Assembly: GCF_029870285.1 (NCBI RefSeq)
Contig: NZ_JACSYA010000032.1
Coordinates: 1-64,000, forward strand
Direction of reading: 5' to 3'
Origin: Delftia sp. PS-11
GTDB lineage: Bacteria > Pseudomonadota > Gammaproteobacteria > Burkholderiales > Burkholderiaceae_C
Length of the DNA stretch: 64,000 nt
Part shown: positions 40,291 to 48,865 of the stretch, in pieces
Position numbering within the stretch: position 1 is the first letter of the stretch
Layout: each line of letters starts with the position of its first letter
Notes under the pieces: generated by a model
What the model was told of the DNA's origin: nothing
Databases searched by the model: none
The model's input: only the letters and a program-made list of their open reading frames with translations
Translations under genes and position numbers: made by a program

Positions 40291-40530
40291 TCAGGCTTTG
40301 CGGTGTTCGGCGACGTACTGCGCCAGCGCCTGCACGGATTCCAGGTGCAGATCGATCTCGGACGGGGGGATCTTGACGGCGAATGCTTTCTCGACAGCCA
40401 GTGCCACATCCACGGCGGACAGGGAGTCCACCAGCCCGGATTCGAGCAGCAGGGTGTCCGTCTCGACGGGGGTCAGGATGATGTCTTCAATGATCTTGGC
40501 GATCTTGGATTCGATGTCGTTGAGGGTCAT
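40291..40530 (-). CDS. Acyl/aminoacyl carrier protein
   Basis: 79 residues, an acidic four-helix carrier protein of the ACP/DltC type. The 4'-phosphopantetheine attachment site is Ser36 in SGLVDSLSAVDV. It is encoded between the AlgI-like acyltransferase and the DltA-like ligase, as dltC accompanies dltA and dltB in Gram-positive bacteria, and is therefore the likely donor of the group transferred by the MBOAT protein. It needs a phosphopantetheinyl transferase, which is not encoded in the window. Confidence 0.9.
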   Translation of the reverse strand: MTLNDIESKIAKIIEDIILTPVETDTLLLESGLVDSLSAVDVALAVEKAFAVKIPPSEIDLHLESVQALAQYVAEHRKA

Positions 40531-40550
40531 GTCGTTCTCCAGCAGGTAGG

Positions 40551-42131
40551 TCAGAATTGGAAGTACAGGAAACGGGTTTCCTTGTGCAGGTTCACCAGGC
40601 ACAGCAGCAGCAGGGCCAGCGTCGCGGCAGTCCAGGCCGTGTTGGGCCGCCAGCGCATCCATGCGCTGGGCGCTTCCTGGACCTTGAACATGGCCGGCGA
40701 ATGGTGGCCCAGGATCTGGTGGGCGTTGGGTGCAAACCAGGCAATCGCCAGCGCCAGGGCGATCAGCACGGCTTGCAGGTGCTGGCCGATCACGAGCCGC
40801 CAGGCGTCGCCGAAGGCCAGCCCCTGGGTGTGGGCCAGAGGCTGCAGCGCCTCCACGCCGCGCATGCCGCCCATGCCTTGCAGCAGCAGCAGGGCATCGC
40901 CCACGCCGTGGGCCCTGAAGAAGGCCTGGGCCACGATCACGGCCACGAAGGTGATGGCCACGCCCAGCAGGCGGCCTGCCAGGCTGCCCTGGCGGGCCGC
41001 TGCCGGCCGGCGGCTGACGACGAAGATGCGCCAGGCATGGTTGACCGACAGGTAAAAGGCGTGCAGCAGGCCGAACACCAGGTACTGCAGACCTGCGCCG
41101 TGCCAGACGCCAGCCAGGCCCATGGTGAACAGCGTGGGCACCACGATGGTGGCGGCAAAGCCCCAGGGCGAGCGTGCGGCGCTGGAGCCCACGGGCAGGC
41201 CGCGCCTTTCGCGGGCGCGCGAGATGGCCATGGCCACCGGGTAGTAGAGGTAGGCGGTCAGGTAGCGCGTCAGCGTCATGTGCCAGCGTGCCCAGAAGTC
41301 GATGATGCTGGCGGCCTTGTAGGGGGAGTTGAAGTTCAGCGGAAAGCGGATGCCGAACATCCGGGCCAGGCCCAGCGCCATGTCCGAGTAGCCCGAAAAA
41401 TCGAAGTACAGCTGCAGCGCGTAGCTGATGCTGGTGCCCCATGCAGCCCACAGCTGCAGCGCCCCCGGCTCTGCGAAGCCAGCGTCCGCATAAGGCGCGA
41501 TTTCATCGGCCAGCAGCACTTTCTTGGCCAGCCCGATCACGAACAGCGCGCCGCCCACGGACAGGTTGTCTGCGCGCAGCCGGTAGTTCTCGCGCTGGGC
41601 GAACTGCGGCATCATTTCCTTGTGGTGCAGGATGGGGCCGGCGATCAGGTGCGGGAAGAAGGTCACGAACAGCACGTAGCTGAGCAGGCTGCGCTCCTTG
41701 ACGATGCCCGAGCGGCAGTCGAGCAGGTAGCCGATCTGCGTGAAGGTGAAAAACGAGATGCCCAGCGGCAGTATCAGCTCATGCATGCCACCCTGTGTCA
41801 GGCCCCATTCGCCCAGGAAGTTGAACAGCGTGGCGAAGTACTTGTAGTGGACCAGCGCAGCCAGGTCGATGGCCACGCCCGTGCCGGTCGCCAAAGCCTG
41901 CAGGCGTACACGCCCCTGCAGGCGCAGGATGAGCAGGCTGACCAGGTAGTTGAAGGCGATGGACAGCGCCAGCAATGCGACGAACTGCGGATTCCACCAG
42001 CCGTAGAAGACCACGGAGGTCAGACACAGCCACAGCGCCGCCAGCCGCAGGCTGATGGCCCCTGCCACATAGTGGCCGGCCAGCGCGATGGGCAGGAATA
42101 GCAGCAAAAACAGGTAGGAGTTGAACAGCAT
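40551..42131 (-). CDS. algI: AlgI/DltB-type membrane-bound O-acyltransferase (MBOAT)
   Basis: 526 residues with about 11 membrane helices. MBOAT hallmarks are present: FDFSGYSDMALGLARMFG, WHMTLTRYLTAYLYYP and the catalytic His344 in GVWHGAGLQ, preceded by His284. AlgI moves an acyl group across the inner membrane to periplasmic transferases, and DltB does the same for D-alanine from DltC. The overall length and motifs match AlgI-type proteins, yet the neighbouring ligase and carrier protein imply a carrier-bound donor. It lies 20 bp upstream of the carrier gene. Confidence 0.9.
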   Translation of the reverse strand: MLFNSYLFLLLFLPIALAGHYVAGAISLRLAALWLCLTSVVFYGWWNPQFVALLALSIAFNYLVSLLILRLQGRVRLQALATGTGVAIDLAALVHYKYFATLFNFLGEWGLTQGGMHELILPLGISFFTFTQIGYLLDCRSGIVKERSLLSYVLFVTFFPHLIAGPILHHKEMMPQFAQRENYRLRADNLSVGGALFVIGLAKKVLLADEIAPYADAGFAEPGALQLWAAWGTSISYALQLYFDFSGYSDMALGLARMFGIRFPLNFNSPYKAASIIDFWARWHMTLTRYLTAYLYYPVAMAISRARERRGLPVGSSAARSPWGFAATIVVPTLFTMGLAGVWHGAGLQYLVFGLLHAFYLSVNHAWRIFVVSRRPAAARQGSLAGRLLGVAITFVAVIVAQAFFRAHGVGDALLLLQGMGGMRGVEALQPLAHTQGLAFGDAWRLVIGQHLQAVLIALALAIAWFAPNAHQILGHHSPAMFKVQEAPSAWMRWRPNTAWTAATLALLLLCLVNLHKETRFLYFQF

Positions 42132-42144
42132 GGGGTAGGCGGTA

Positions 42145-43263
42145 TCACGCGGGTGGCGAAGCCGGCTTCAGCGCCTGCAGCGCGGCCTTTTCGCCGTCGG
42201 TCAGGGGCAGGGACAAGGTGTTTTCCGAGAACTCCCAGATCACCAGCTTCAGGCTGGCCGGCCACGAGGCACGGCGCTGGAGCGCGGCCAGCATGGCACC
42301 ACTGAACTGCCCGCCATCCATGCTCAGGTTCCAGACCTCCCGGCCCAGGCCTATGCCCAGCCGGGCGGCGAAATGGCTGCGCAGGCCGTTGGAGCTGCCG
42401 GCCAGCAGTACCTGCACGGGTGGGGTGTCGTCCAGCAGCCCGCCGCTGCGCACGGGGGTGATCTCCTGGTGGCTGACCAGATCACGCTGCGGGCGCCAGC
42501 CCGGTGCGGCATGGCGCAGCCCTGACAGGATCAGCAGATCACCGTCGATGGGCTGCGGCGGCGCAGGCGGCGATTGCTGGAAGGCCTGCGTGCCGCGCAC
42601 GCCGCCCAGCAGGGGCAAGGCGGCACGGGCCACGGCCTGCGCTGCAGCCTGTGCGCCCTCTGCGTTCATGTGCACGTCGGTGCGCAGGAACATGGGGCCA
42701 GGCTGGTTTTGCATTGCAGGGCGCAGGTCGGCGAAGGCGATGCCCTGGGCATGGAGCCATTGCTGCCACTGGTCCAGGCGCTCGCGCATCACGGGAGCCT
42801 CGGGCAGGCCGCACAGGTGGGCGGACTCGATGCGGGACTTGTCGGGCACGGCCACCACCAGCACCTGGATGCCTTGGGCGTGCAGCTGCCGCGTCCAGTG
42901 GCTGACCAGGCGCTGGCGGGCCTCGAAGGGGGCTGCGCCCGCGCCGGGCTGGGCACGCAGGCCGTCGCGGTAGAACATCCATTGCGGGCAGCCGAGCGCC
43001 ACCTGGGGTCCGGCATCGCCCAGCAACCGGTAGCGCAGCGCGGCCTGGCCGGTTTCCAGGCTGGACTGCGCAGGAAGGCGCAGCGCTTTGTTCAGCGCCG
43101 TGCCTGCGCTGCCGTCGAGCCAGGCCGAGAGCGGCAGCGATTGCGGCCGGGGGCCGTGCTGCACCAGCGTCCAGCTGCCCCACACCGTGCCGGCCACCAG
43201 CAGGGCCGACCATAGCCAGGCGTTGCGGGCATGTCCGCGTGCGTCCTGCTCTGCCTGCGACAT
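42145..43263 (-). CDS. AlgJ/AlgX-like SGNH-type acyltransferase, membrane anchored
   Basis: 372 residues with one N-terminal membrane helix (about 15-33) and a periplasmic SGNH-like hydrolase domain. The Asp-x-His pair characteristic of AlgJ/AlgX is visible at Asp196-Val-His198 (LRTDVHMNAEGA), and the likely nucleophile serine is in LLAGSSNG (Ser290 or Ser291). Such proteins take the acyl group from AlgI and transfer it to the polysaccharide hydroxyl. It is one of two paralogues here, as AlgJ and AlgX are in alginate loci. It is tightly packed between the MBOAT gene (13 bp) and the other paralogue (3 bp). Confidence 0.82.
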   Translation of the reverse strand: MSQAEQDARGHARNAWLWSALLVAGTVWGSWTLVQHGPRPQSLPLSAWLDGSAGTALNKALRLPAQSSLETGQAALRYRLLGDAGPQVALGCPQWMFYRDGLRAQPGAGAAPFEARQRLVSHWTRQLHAQGIQVLVVAVPDKSRIESAHLCGLPEAPVMRERLDQWQQWLHAQGIAFADLRPAMQNQPGPMFLRTDVHMNAEGAQAAAQAVARAALPLLGGVRGTQAFQQSPPAPPQPIDGDLLILSGLRHAAPGWRPQRDLVSHQEITPVRSGGLLDDTPPVQVLLAGSSNGLRSHFAARLGIGLGREVWNLSMDGGQFSGAMLAALQRRASWPASLKLVIWEFSENTLSLPLTDGEKAALQALKPASPPA

Positions 43264-43266
43264 GTC

Positions 43267-44280
43267 TCAGTCCTTGAGCGCAGCGCGCAGCCGCTCCAGC
43301 CAGGTGGCAGCCGGCATCAGGGAAGCGTTGTCCCACTGTCCTGCCGCCTGCGGGCCGTAGGTATAGGTGGGCTCGAACATCTGCCAGATCAGTACCTGCG
43401 GGCGATGCGCCTTGAAGGCGGGCGACTCCAGGTATTCGAGCAGCATGGCCCACTGGCCGACATTGCCGGGCTTCCAGTTCAGCGATACCGGCCGGTCGAT
43501 GCGCTGCGACAGCTTCTGCGGAAAGCCGAAATAGGGCTGGACCATGCTGTGGCCGGTGATGTGGACCGGCGACGGCGCGTCATCGATCAGGCTCTGGCCC
43601 TGTGTCTGGCGGCGTACGGCGAAGACTTCACGCCCTGTCTGCTTGCGCTCCTCGGGCGTCAGAAACAGTTCGGCCAGGTCGCCGTAGCGGCGCTCGTTGG
43701 TCATGTCGCCCAGCGCCATGCCCGTGCCCGGCTTGCCAGCCAGCTGCGGCACTTCGCTGGCGATCATGGCGGCCGTGGCATCGGCCGTGGCATCGGCGGC
43801 CGCCTGGGTCCAGTGCTGGTCCGTGCGGTAGAAAACCTCCTTGCCGCTGGCATGTACCGCGCGCAGCACGGCTTCGTCGTCGAAACTGGTGATGCCGGCG
43901 CGCTTGAAGGCGTCGAGGATGAGCGCGTAGCGCCCCTGGACCTCGGCGCTCATGGCTTTGCCCTCGGGCAGCCTGTCGCCGTAGAAACGTGCCTTGTCGG
44001 GCAGCAGCAGCACCTGTAGCCTGACTCCGCGTGCGGCCAGCAGGTTTTTGGCTTCGGCGATGAGGCGTGTCGATTCATCGAGCCCGCTGCGGTCGACCTG
44101 GGTCAGGCTGCCCCAGCCCGGAAACAGCCATCCATCCTTGCCTTTGAGCACGATGGAAGAGACATCCTGTGCCTGGGCGCCCAGTGCGCCCAGTACCATG
44201 GCGCAGCCTGCCAGCGTGCGTGCCGTGCGTGCCCGCAGTCCTGCGGCGAATGTGCGTTTTGCGTCGGTCATCGAATTCAT
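43267..44280 (-). CDS. AlgX/AlgJ-like periplasmic SGNH acyltransferase
   Basis: 337 residues from the ATG at 44280, with AAGGAG upstream and a signal peptide ending near ALGAQA-QD; an internal Met4 is an alternative start. The SGNH-type domain has Asp154-Gln-His156 (YRTDQHWT) and a probable nucleophile Ser245 (ITGHSMVQPY), matching the Asp174, His176, Ser269 arrangement of AlgX. It probably performs the last acyl transfer onto the polymer in the periplasm. No carbohydrate-binding module as in full AlgX is obvious, so it may be more AlgJ-like. Confidence 0.82.
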   Translation of the reverse strand: MNSMTDAKRTFAAGLRARTARTLAGCAMVLGALGAQAQDVSSIVLKGKDGWLFPGWGSLTQVDRSGLDESTRLIAEAKNLLAARGVRLQVLLLPDKARFYGDRLPEGKAMSAEVQGRYALILDAFKRAGITSFDDEAVLRAVHASGKEVFYRTDQHWTQAAADATADATAAMIASEVPQLAGKPGTGMALGDMTNERRYGDLAELFLTPEERKQTGREVFAVRRQTQGQSLIDDAPSPVHITGHSMVQPYFGFPQKLSQRIDRPVSLNWKPGNVGQWAMLLEYLESPAFKAHRPQVLIWQMFEPTYTYGPQAAGQWDNASLMPAATWLERLRAALKD

Positions 44281-44330
44281 GTGTGATGGGCTCCTTGTGA
44301 GGGACAGGGCGGCAGTCAGTGCGGCCCGGA

Positions 44331-47150
44331 TCAGTACGACAGGGTCAGGGTCATGAACAGGCCCTTGGCGCGGTCGGCCTGGCCGCCGCCGATGTTGAAG
44401 CGGTACTGCATGGACCAGTCCGCGTAGGACTGCGCTGCGCTGTAGTGGCTTTCGCGGAACCAGTAGCGCAGGCTCAGCCCCAGGCCGGCGCTGGCCGACC
44501 AGCCGCTGCCATTGCCTTGCAGGCCCCATGTCTGGCCCTGTTGCTCTGCCATCAGGTCCACGACCGGCATGCCGGGGGATGCGGGCTGCAGCGAGCGCAG
44601 CTGCAGGCTGTTTTTTTGCCGTATCCAGTCCGCGGCGACCACGCCGAAAGGAAAGACCACCAGGCCCTGGCTGATGCCATCGGCCCGGAAGCTGCGGCCA
44701 ATGCGCGCCTGCGTGGAGAAGAACCACTGCTGGCGCCGGTAGCGGCCCGTGCCTTCGCCCAGCACGGCCCCCGTCACCTGGTCCGTCAGCGTGACGCGCG
44801 AGGCCATGCTCTGGGCGGCGTAGCCAGCCTGTGTGTAGCCCTCCATGGTGAACCAGCTGGGCAGGTCCGTGCGCCGCGTTGTTCCCTCATAGAAGCCGTG
44901 CGTGACATAGGCCAGCCAGCCGCCCTGGCCGGCGCCTGCGCTGTAGCGCGCAGAGATGGGATTGCCCAGTGCCGGGCCGTCGGGGTTGAGTCGGTCGCGC
45001 CCGCTCATCATGCAGCGCAGCGCAGCCGATCCCGGCGTCGCAAAGCCCGCGCGCGAGGCCGAGCCCAGCATGAGCTGGCGCTCCAGCCCGAAGGTCAGCG
45101 CACGCTCTGTGGATGGCGTGAAGCGCACGCCCAGGGAGCCGGTGCTGGTGGGCAGCCCGGAGATGCCACTGTTGTCGGAGGCTGGAATATCGACAGGCAG
45201 GCCCGTGCACGGGTCGATGGCCACCTGTCCCGGCGTCTTGCCGCCGCTGTTGTGCAACGTATTGCCCAGGCGGGCATAGGCATCGAAGACCCGGGTCGAT
45301 GTGTTCAGCCAGCCCGAGGGCCGCCAGTACGCTTCTGCGGTTGAGAAGACCGCATTGCCGGGCTGTGTGGAAATGCCGTCCGAGAACGCACGCCCCACCG
45401 GGTGCGCGCCACGGTAGCCCGAGGACAGCGTCAATCCCCACCGTCTGTCATATCCGGCGACGGCGCCACGGGCGTTTTCGCGCTGTTCGGGCGTCAGGGG
45501 CAGCGTGCCGGCGTCGTTGAGGTCAATCGCTTCCTTGAAGGTCTGCACGGCGCTTTTGCGGTCGCCTGTGCCTGCCAGCGCATAGGCTTCGTCGAGGATG
45601 ATGCCGGGTGGCGCGTTGCCCGTGGCCCGTGCCGCGCGGAAGTCCTGCAAGGCCTTGTCGGATGTGCCCTGGCGGGTGTGTAGATAGCCGCGCTGCATCA
45701 GCAGCTGGGCATCATCCGGCGTCAGCGACAGCGCCTTGTCCAGCCGCAGCAGCGCCTGGCCCTGCTGCGTCCGGTTGCCGGCAGCCAGCGTAGTGGTGAG
45801 CAGCTTTTGCAGCAGCGCGTTGTCGGGGTCTTTGGCGGCGGCCTCGACGGCATGGGCAATGGCGGCCTGGTAGTCCTGGCGGGCATAGGCTGCATAGGCC
45901 AGCGCGCTGGGGCCGCCCGTGCCCTGAGCGTCCGAGGGCTGCAACTGGCAGACGGTGCCATAGGGCGTGTCGCGGCAGTCCTGCAGCGGGGGCGGGTAGG
46001 CGGCCAGCGTCAGGTCGCGCGAGGTGCCCCGGCTGCTGGCGCGCGTCGCACCGGCTTCGCGCAGGCGCCGGGCCACGGGCTCATCCCTGGCCGGCATGCG
46101 CGCCAGCAGCGACCTGGCGCGCTCCATGTCGCCAGCAGCCAGAGCCGCATCGGCCGCGATCAGCCGCAGGTTCGTCAGTTGCGTCTCATCGAGCCAGTCC
46201 TGCGCCAGCGCGGCATCGAAGTCCTGATTGGCCAGCGCTGTCTTGCCCTGGCGCTGGCGGATATAGCCCCGCATGCCCAGTGCGGGCGTGTCTTCGTCGT
46301 CCTGCTGCAGGGCTTCTGTGGCCGCCGCTTCCGCAGCCGGCAATTGCTCGGACAGCATGAGCGCGGTGACCAGCAGCAGGCGGTGGGAGGTGACATCGGG
46401 CGCCTGGGCCACGGCCTGCTGCGCAAAGGGCACGGCGGTCGCCGGGTCGTTGGCAATCAGGGCCTGGTAGGCTTTTTGCGCCGGAAGCACCGCCAGGCTG
46501 CGGCGCAGCGTCTGGCGCCTGGCCAGCAGGTCGCTTTTGTTGGGAGCGCCCAGGGCCAGCGCCGTATCGGCAGCCTCGATGGCCTGCCGGGTCAACTGCT
46601 GCGCATCGAGTGCGTTGACCCATAGCAGCGCCCACTCGCCCTGTGTCGGGTCGGTGCGGAATGCTTCTTCGGCCTTGCGGGCGCTGTCCGCGTACTCCTG
46701 GCGGTTGTAGTCCTCATAGGCCTGGGTGGCCATGGGAAAAGCCTTGCGATAGGCGGGCGATCCTGCGGCTGCCGGCTCGCCTGCCGTGCCGGCGCGCACA
46801 TTGTCCTCGGCCTGCTTGAGGATGGCCGGGTCCAGGCCCGCAGCGCGGGCCGCCTCGATGGCCTTGAGCACCTCGTCGGGCCTGCCCAGTTTCTGCAGCG
46901 CATAGATCTGCAGCATGCGCAGCCGCAGCAGGTCGGGGCGCAGCCGGATGGCCGAGGCTGCGCTGGCAGCAGCCTGCGCATAGCGGCCCGCCTCGTAGTG
47001 GACATAGGCCTGGTTGGCCCATTGCCATGCCCGCCCCTTGAGCGGGGCTTCGGCCGCCTGCGGCTGCAGCGCCTGCGGCCAGGACGGCATCGTGCACCAG
47101 CCGGCTCCCAATAGCGCAGCCAGTGCGATGGGGCGAACGAGCGGCTTCAT
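44331..47150 (-). CDS. NfrA-like TPR and beta-barrel outer-membrane export protein
   Basis: 939 residues with an N-terminal signal, roughly 600 residues of TPR-type helical repeats (for example AYVHYEAGRYAQAAASAASA, LMQRGYLHTRQGTSDKALQD) and a C-terminal beta-barrel region of the NfrA_C kind ending in LFMTLTLSY. The layout is that of exopolysaccharide export proteins such as BcsC, PgaA and NfrA. In E. coli NfrA is the phage N4 receptor protein and partner of the glycosyltransferase NfrB. Its start overlaps the stop of the NfrB-like gene by 4 bp, which supports that pairing. Confidence 0.85.
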   Translation of the reverse strand: MKPLVRPIALAALLGAGWCTMPSWPQALQPQAAEAPLKGRAWQWANQAYVHYEAGRYAQAAASAASAIRLRPDLLRLRMLQIYALQKLGRPDEVLKAIEAARAAGLDPAILKQAEDNVRAGTAGEPAAAGSPAYRKAFPMATQAYEDYNRQEYADSARKAEEAFRTDPTQGEWALLWVNALDAQQLTRQAIEAADTALALGAPNKSDLLARRQTLRRSLAVLPAQKAYQALIANDPATAVPFAQQAVAQAPDVTSHRLLLVTALMLSEQLPAAEAAATEALQQDDEDTPALGMRGYIRQRQGKTALANQDFDAALAQDWLDETQLTNLRLIAADAALAAGDMERARSLLARMPARDEPVARRLREAGATRASSRGTSRDLTLAAYPPPLQDCRDTPYGTVCQLQPSDAQGTGGPSALAYAAYARQDYQAAIAHAVEAAAKDPDNALLQKLLTTTLAAGNRTQQGQALLRLDKALSLTPDDAQLLMQRGYLHTRQGTSDKALQDFRAARATGNAPPGIILDEAYALAGTGDRKSAVQTFKEAIDLNDAGTLPLTPEQRENARGAVAGYDRRWGLTLSSGYRGAHPVGRAFSDGISTQPGNAVFSTAEAYWRPSGWLNTSTRVFDAYARLGNTLHNSGGKTPGQVAIDPCTGLPVDIPASDNSGISGLPTSTGSLGVRFTPSTERALTFGLERQLMLGSASRAGFATPGSAALRCMMSGRDRLNPDGPALGNPISARYSAGAGQGGWLAYVTHGFYEGTTRRTDLPSWFTMEGYTQAGYAAQSMASRVTLTDQVTGAVLGEGTGRYRRQQWFFSTQARIGRSFRADGISQGLVVFPFGVVAADWIRQKNSLQLRSLQPASPGMPVVDLMAEQQGQTWGLQGNGSGWSASAGLGLSLRYWFRESHYSAAQSYADWSMQYRFNIGGGQADRAKGLFMTLTLSY

Positions 47151-48844
47151 GCGCAGGCCTCTTGCAGCTGCGCCATGGGCTCTGATTCGGCGGGAATGCT
47201 GTTCTGGAAGGCGATGGCCTCGTGCAGCGTGGCTTCATCCAGCCAGCCCTTTTCCATGAGGATGGAGCCCAGGGGGCGGCGTTCCGTGTGCTGCAGCTCC
47301 AGTGCGGCGGCCAGGCTGGATTCGTCGATGGCCTGCCAGGACAGCAGCAGCTCGCCCAGCCGCTGGCGCTGCTGCACCAGCTGGTCGGTCGATGGAAAGT
47401 CATGCATGGTCTTGTCCCACGCCAGCCGCTTGCCCGTGACCAGATGGCCAATGAACAGGCGCCATGCGCGCGCCGCAGCCATGGCATTGATGAAGTTGCC
47501 GATCACCATGCGCGGAATGGCCAGCAAGGCGTGTTCCCAGCCATAGAAGCGCCCCACGAACCAGCTGCGCTGCAGCATGCGCAGCAGCAGGGCGGCAGCA
47601 TTGACGCCCACCAGCGTCATCAGCCAGCTGTTGGGTGCGAACAGGGAGGGGTAATAAACGCTCCACCAGCCCAGGCGCTCGGCCAGCACGAACAGCAGGA
47701 AATTGAGCAGCAGCACATAGGCCAGGATGGCCACGAACGAGGTCACCAGTCCCTTGCGGTCGCGAAACAGCAGGTATTTGGTGGACAGCGAACCCTCCCA
47801 GCCGACCTGGGACCAGCCCTGCAGGCCGATGCCCAGAGTCCAGCGTGCCTTCTGGCGGTAAGCCGTCTTGAAGGTGTTGGGAAAGTACTCCCGTATGCCC
47901 AGCGGCATGGTCAGCGTGGAGACCTGCTCCCTGCCGAAGCCGAACAAAGGCTTGCGGCGCACGACATAGTCCACCGGGAACTTGCCGAAGATCTGCTTCA
48001 TGCCGCGTCGCGCCAGCCGCGCGCCGATGTCATAGTCCTCGGTGAGCGTGTCGGTGTTGAAGGGCTGGTTGTGGGTTTCGGCAGCCAGCTCCTCCAGCGC
48101 CCGGCGCGAGAAGCAGGTGCCCACGCCAGCGGAGGGCACCATCTTGGACATGCTCTCGCGCACCACCAGGTCCTTGGTGTGCCACTCGGCAAACTCATCC
48201 ATATAGGTGCCGGCCACCAGCTCGTACCACTCACGCTCCAGCGACGTCACGGGCAACTGGATGAAGTCCATGCGCGGCAGCAGATAGTTGTAGTACTTGA
48301 GCTCCAGCGGGTGCAGCACATCCTCGCTGTCGTGCAGGATCACGCCGGCGAACGGCTCCGGCTGCAGCGTGTTTTGCTTGAAGATGGCCTGCACGATCCA
48401 GTTCAGGCAGTCGGCCTTGCAGGTCGGCCCATCGTGGGGCACCTCCACGCGGATCAGCTGGCGGTAGCGCCGGCGCATGCGCTCGACCTCGTTCTTGGTG
48501 CGGTCATCGTTGCGGTAGGTGCCAACGAAGATCATGTAATTCTTGTAATCCAGCGTGCCCACCATGCTCTCCAGCATGGCGGCGATCACGTCGTACTCCA
48601 GCCAGGCCGGGACCATGATGGCCAGGGGCTTTTCGTCAACGCTCAGCAACTGCTCCGCCTTGAGCGGCTGGTAGCGGCGCCGCACGGTGAGCGAGCGGTA
48701 GGCCTCGCGCGTCCAGTACCAGGCATCGATGAACAGGTCATCGATGCTGGACAGCAGGATGATGACGGCCACCACGGCGCTGGTGAATTCGAGCGCACGG
48801 TAGTAGTCGGCCACCAGATAGGGCCAGTACAGGGAAGAAATCAT
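47147..48844 (-). CDS. NfrB-like family 2 glycosyltransferase with MshEN-type domain
   Basis: 565 residues. Two N-terminal membrane helices, a GT2 catalytic domain and further C-terminal helices (360-470). Catalytic motifs: DSED (172-175), TED with Asp270 (TLTEDYDIGARL) and QKARW (331-335), as in processive synthases. Residues 495-547 form a tandem MshEN-like motif (RLGELL...LELQ, then PLGSIL...IAFQ), known in MshE and NfrB to bind c-di-GMP; the first repeat has Gln where Gly is usual. It should polymerise an activated sugar, presumably UDP-ManNAc made by the WecB enzyme of this operon. It has no PilZ domain, unlike BcsA. Confidence 0.87.
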   Translation of the reverse strand: MISSLYWPYLVADYYRALEFTSAVVAVIILLSSIDDLFIDAWYWTREAYRSLTVRRRYQPLKAEQLLSVDEKPLAIMVPAWLEYDVIAAMLESMVGTLDYKNYMIFVGTYRNDDRTKNEVERMRRRYRQLIRVEVPHDGPTCKADCLNWIVQAIFKQNTLQPEPFAGVILHDSEDVLHPLELKYYNYLLPRMDFIQLPVTSLEREWYELVAGTYMDEFAEWHTKDLVVRESMSKMVPSAGVGTCFSRRALEELAAETHNQPFNTDTLTEDYDIGARLARRGMKQIFGKFPVDYVVRRKPLFGFGREQVSTLTMPLGIREYFPNTFKTAYRQKARWTLGIGLQGWSQVGWEGSLSTKYLLFRDRKGLVTSFVAILAYVLLLNFLLFVLAERLGWWSVYYPSLFAPNSWLMTLVGVNAAALLLRMLQRSWFVGRFYGWEHALLAIPRMVIGNFINAMAAARAWRLFIGHLVTGKRLAWDKTMHDFPSTDQLVQQRQRLGELLLSWQAIDESSLAAALELQHTERRPLGSILMEKGWLDEATLHEAIAFQNSIPAESEPMAQLQEACA

Positions 48845-48865
48845 GGCAACTGCCCCGCAGATCCC

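Noticed and set aside
47147..48844. Glycosyltransferase as cellulose synthase BcsA
   Set aside because: No PilZ domain and too short for BcsA; the C-terminal MshEN-type motif and the NfrA-like partner fit NfrB better.
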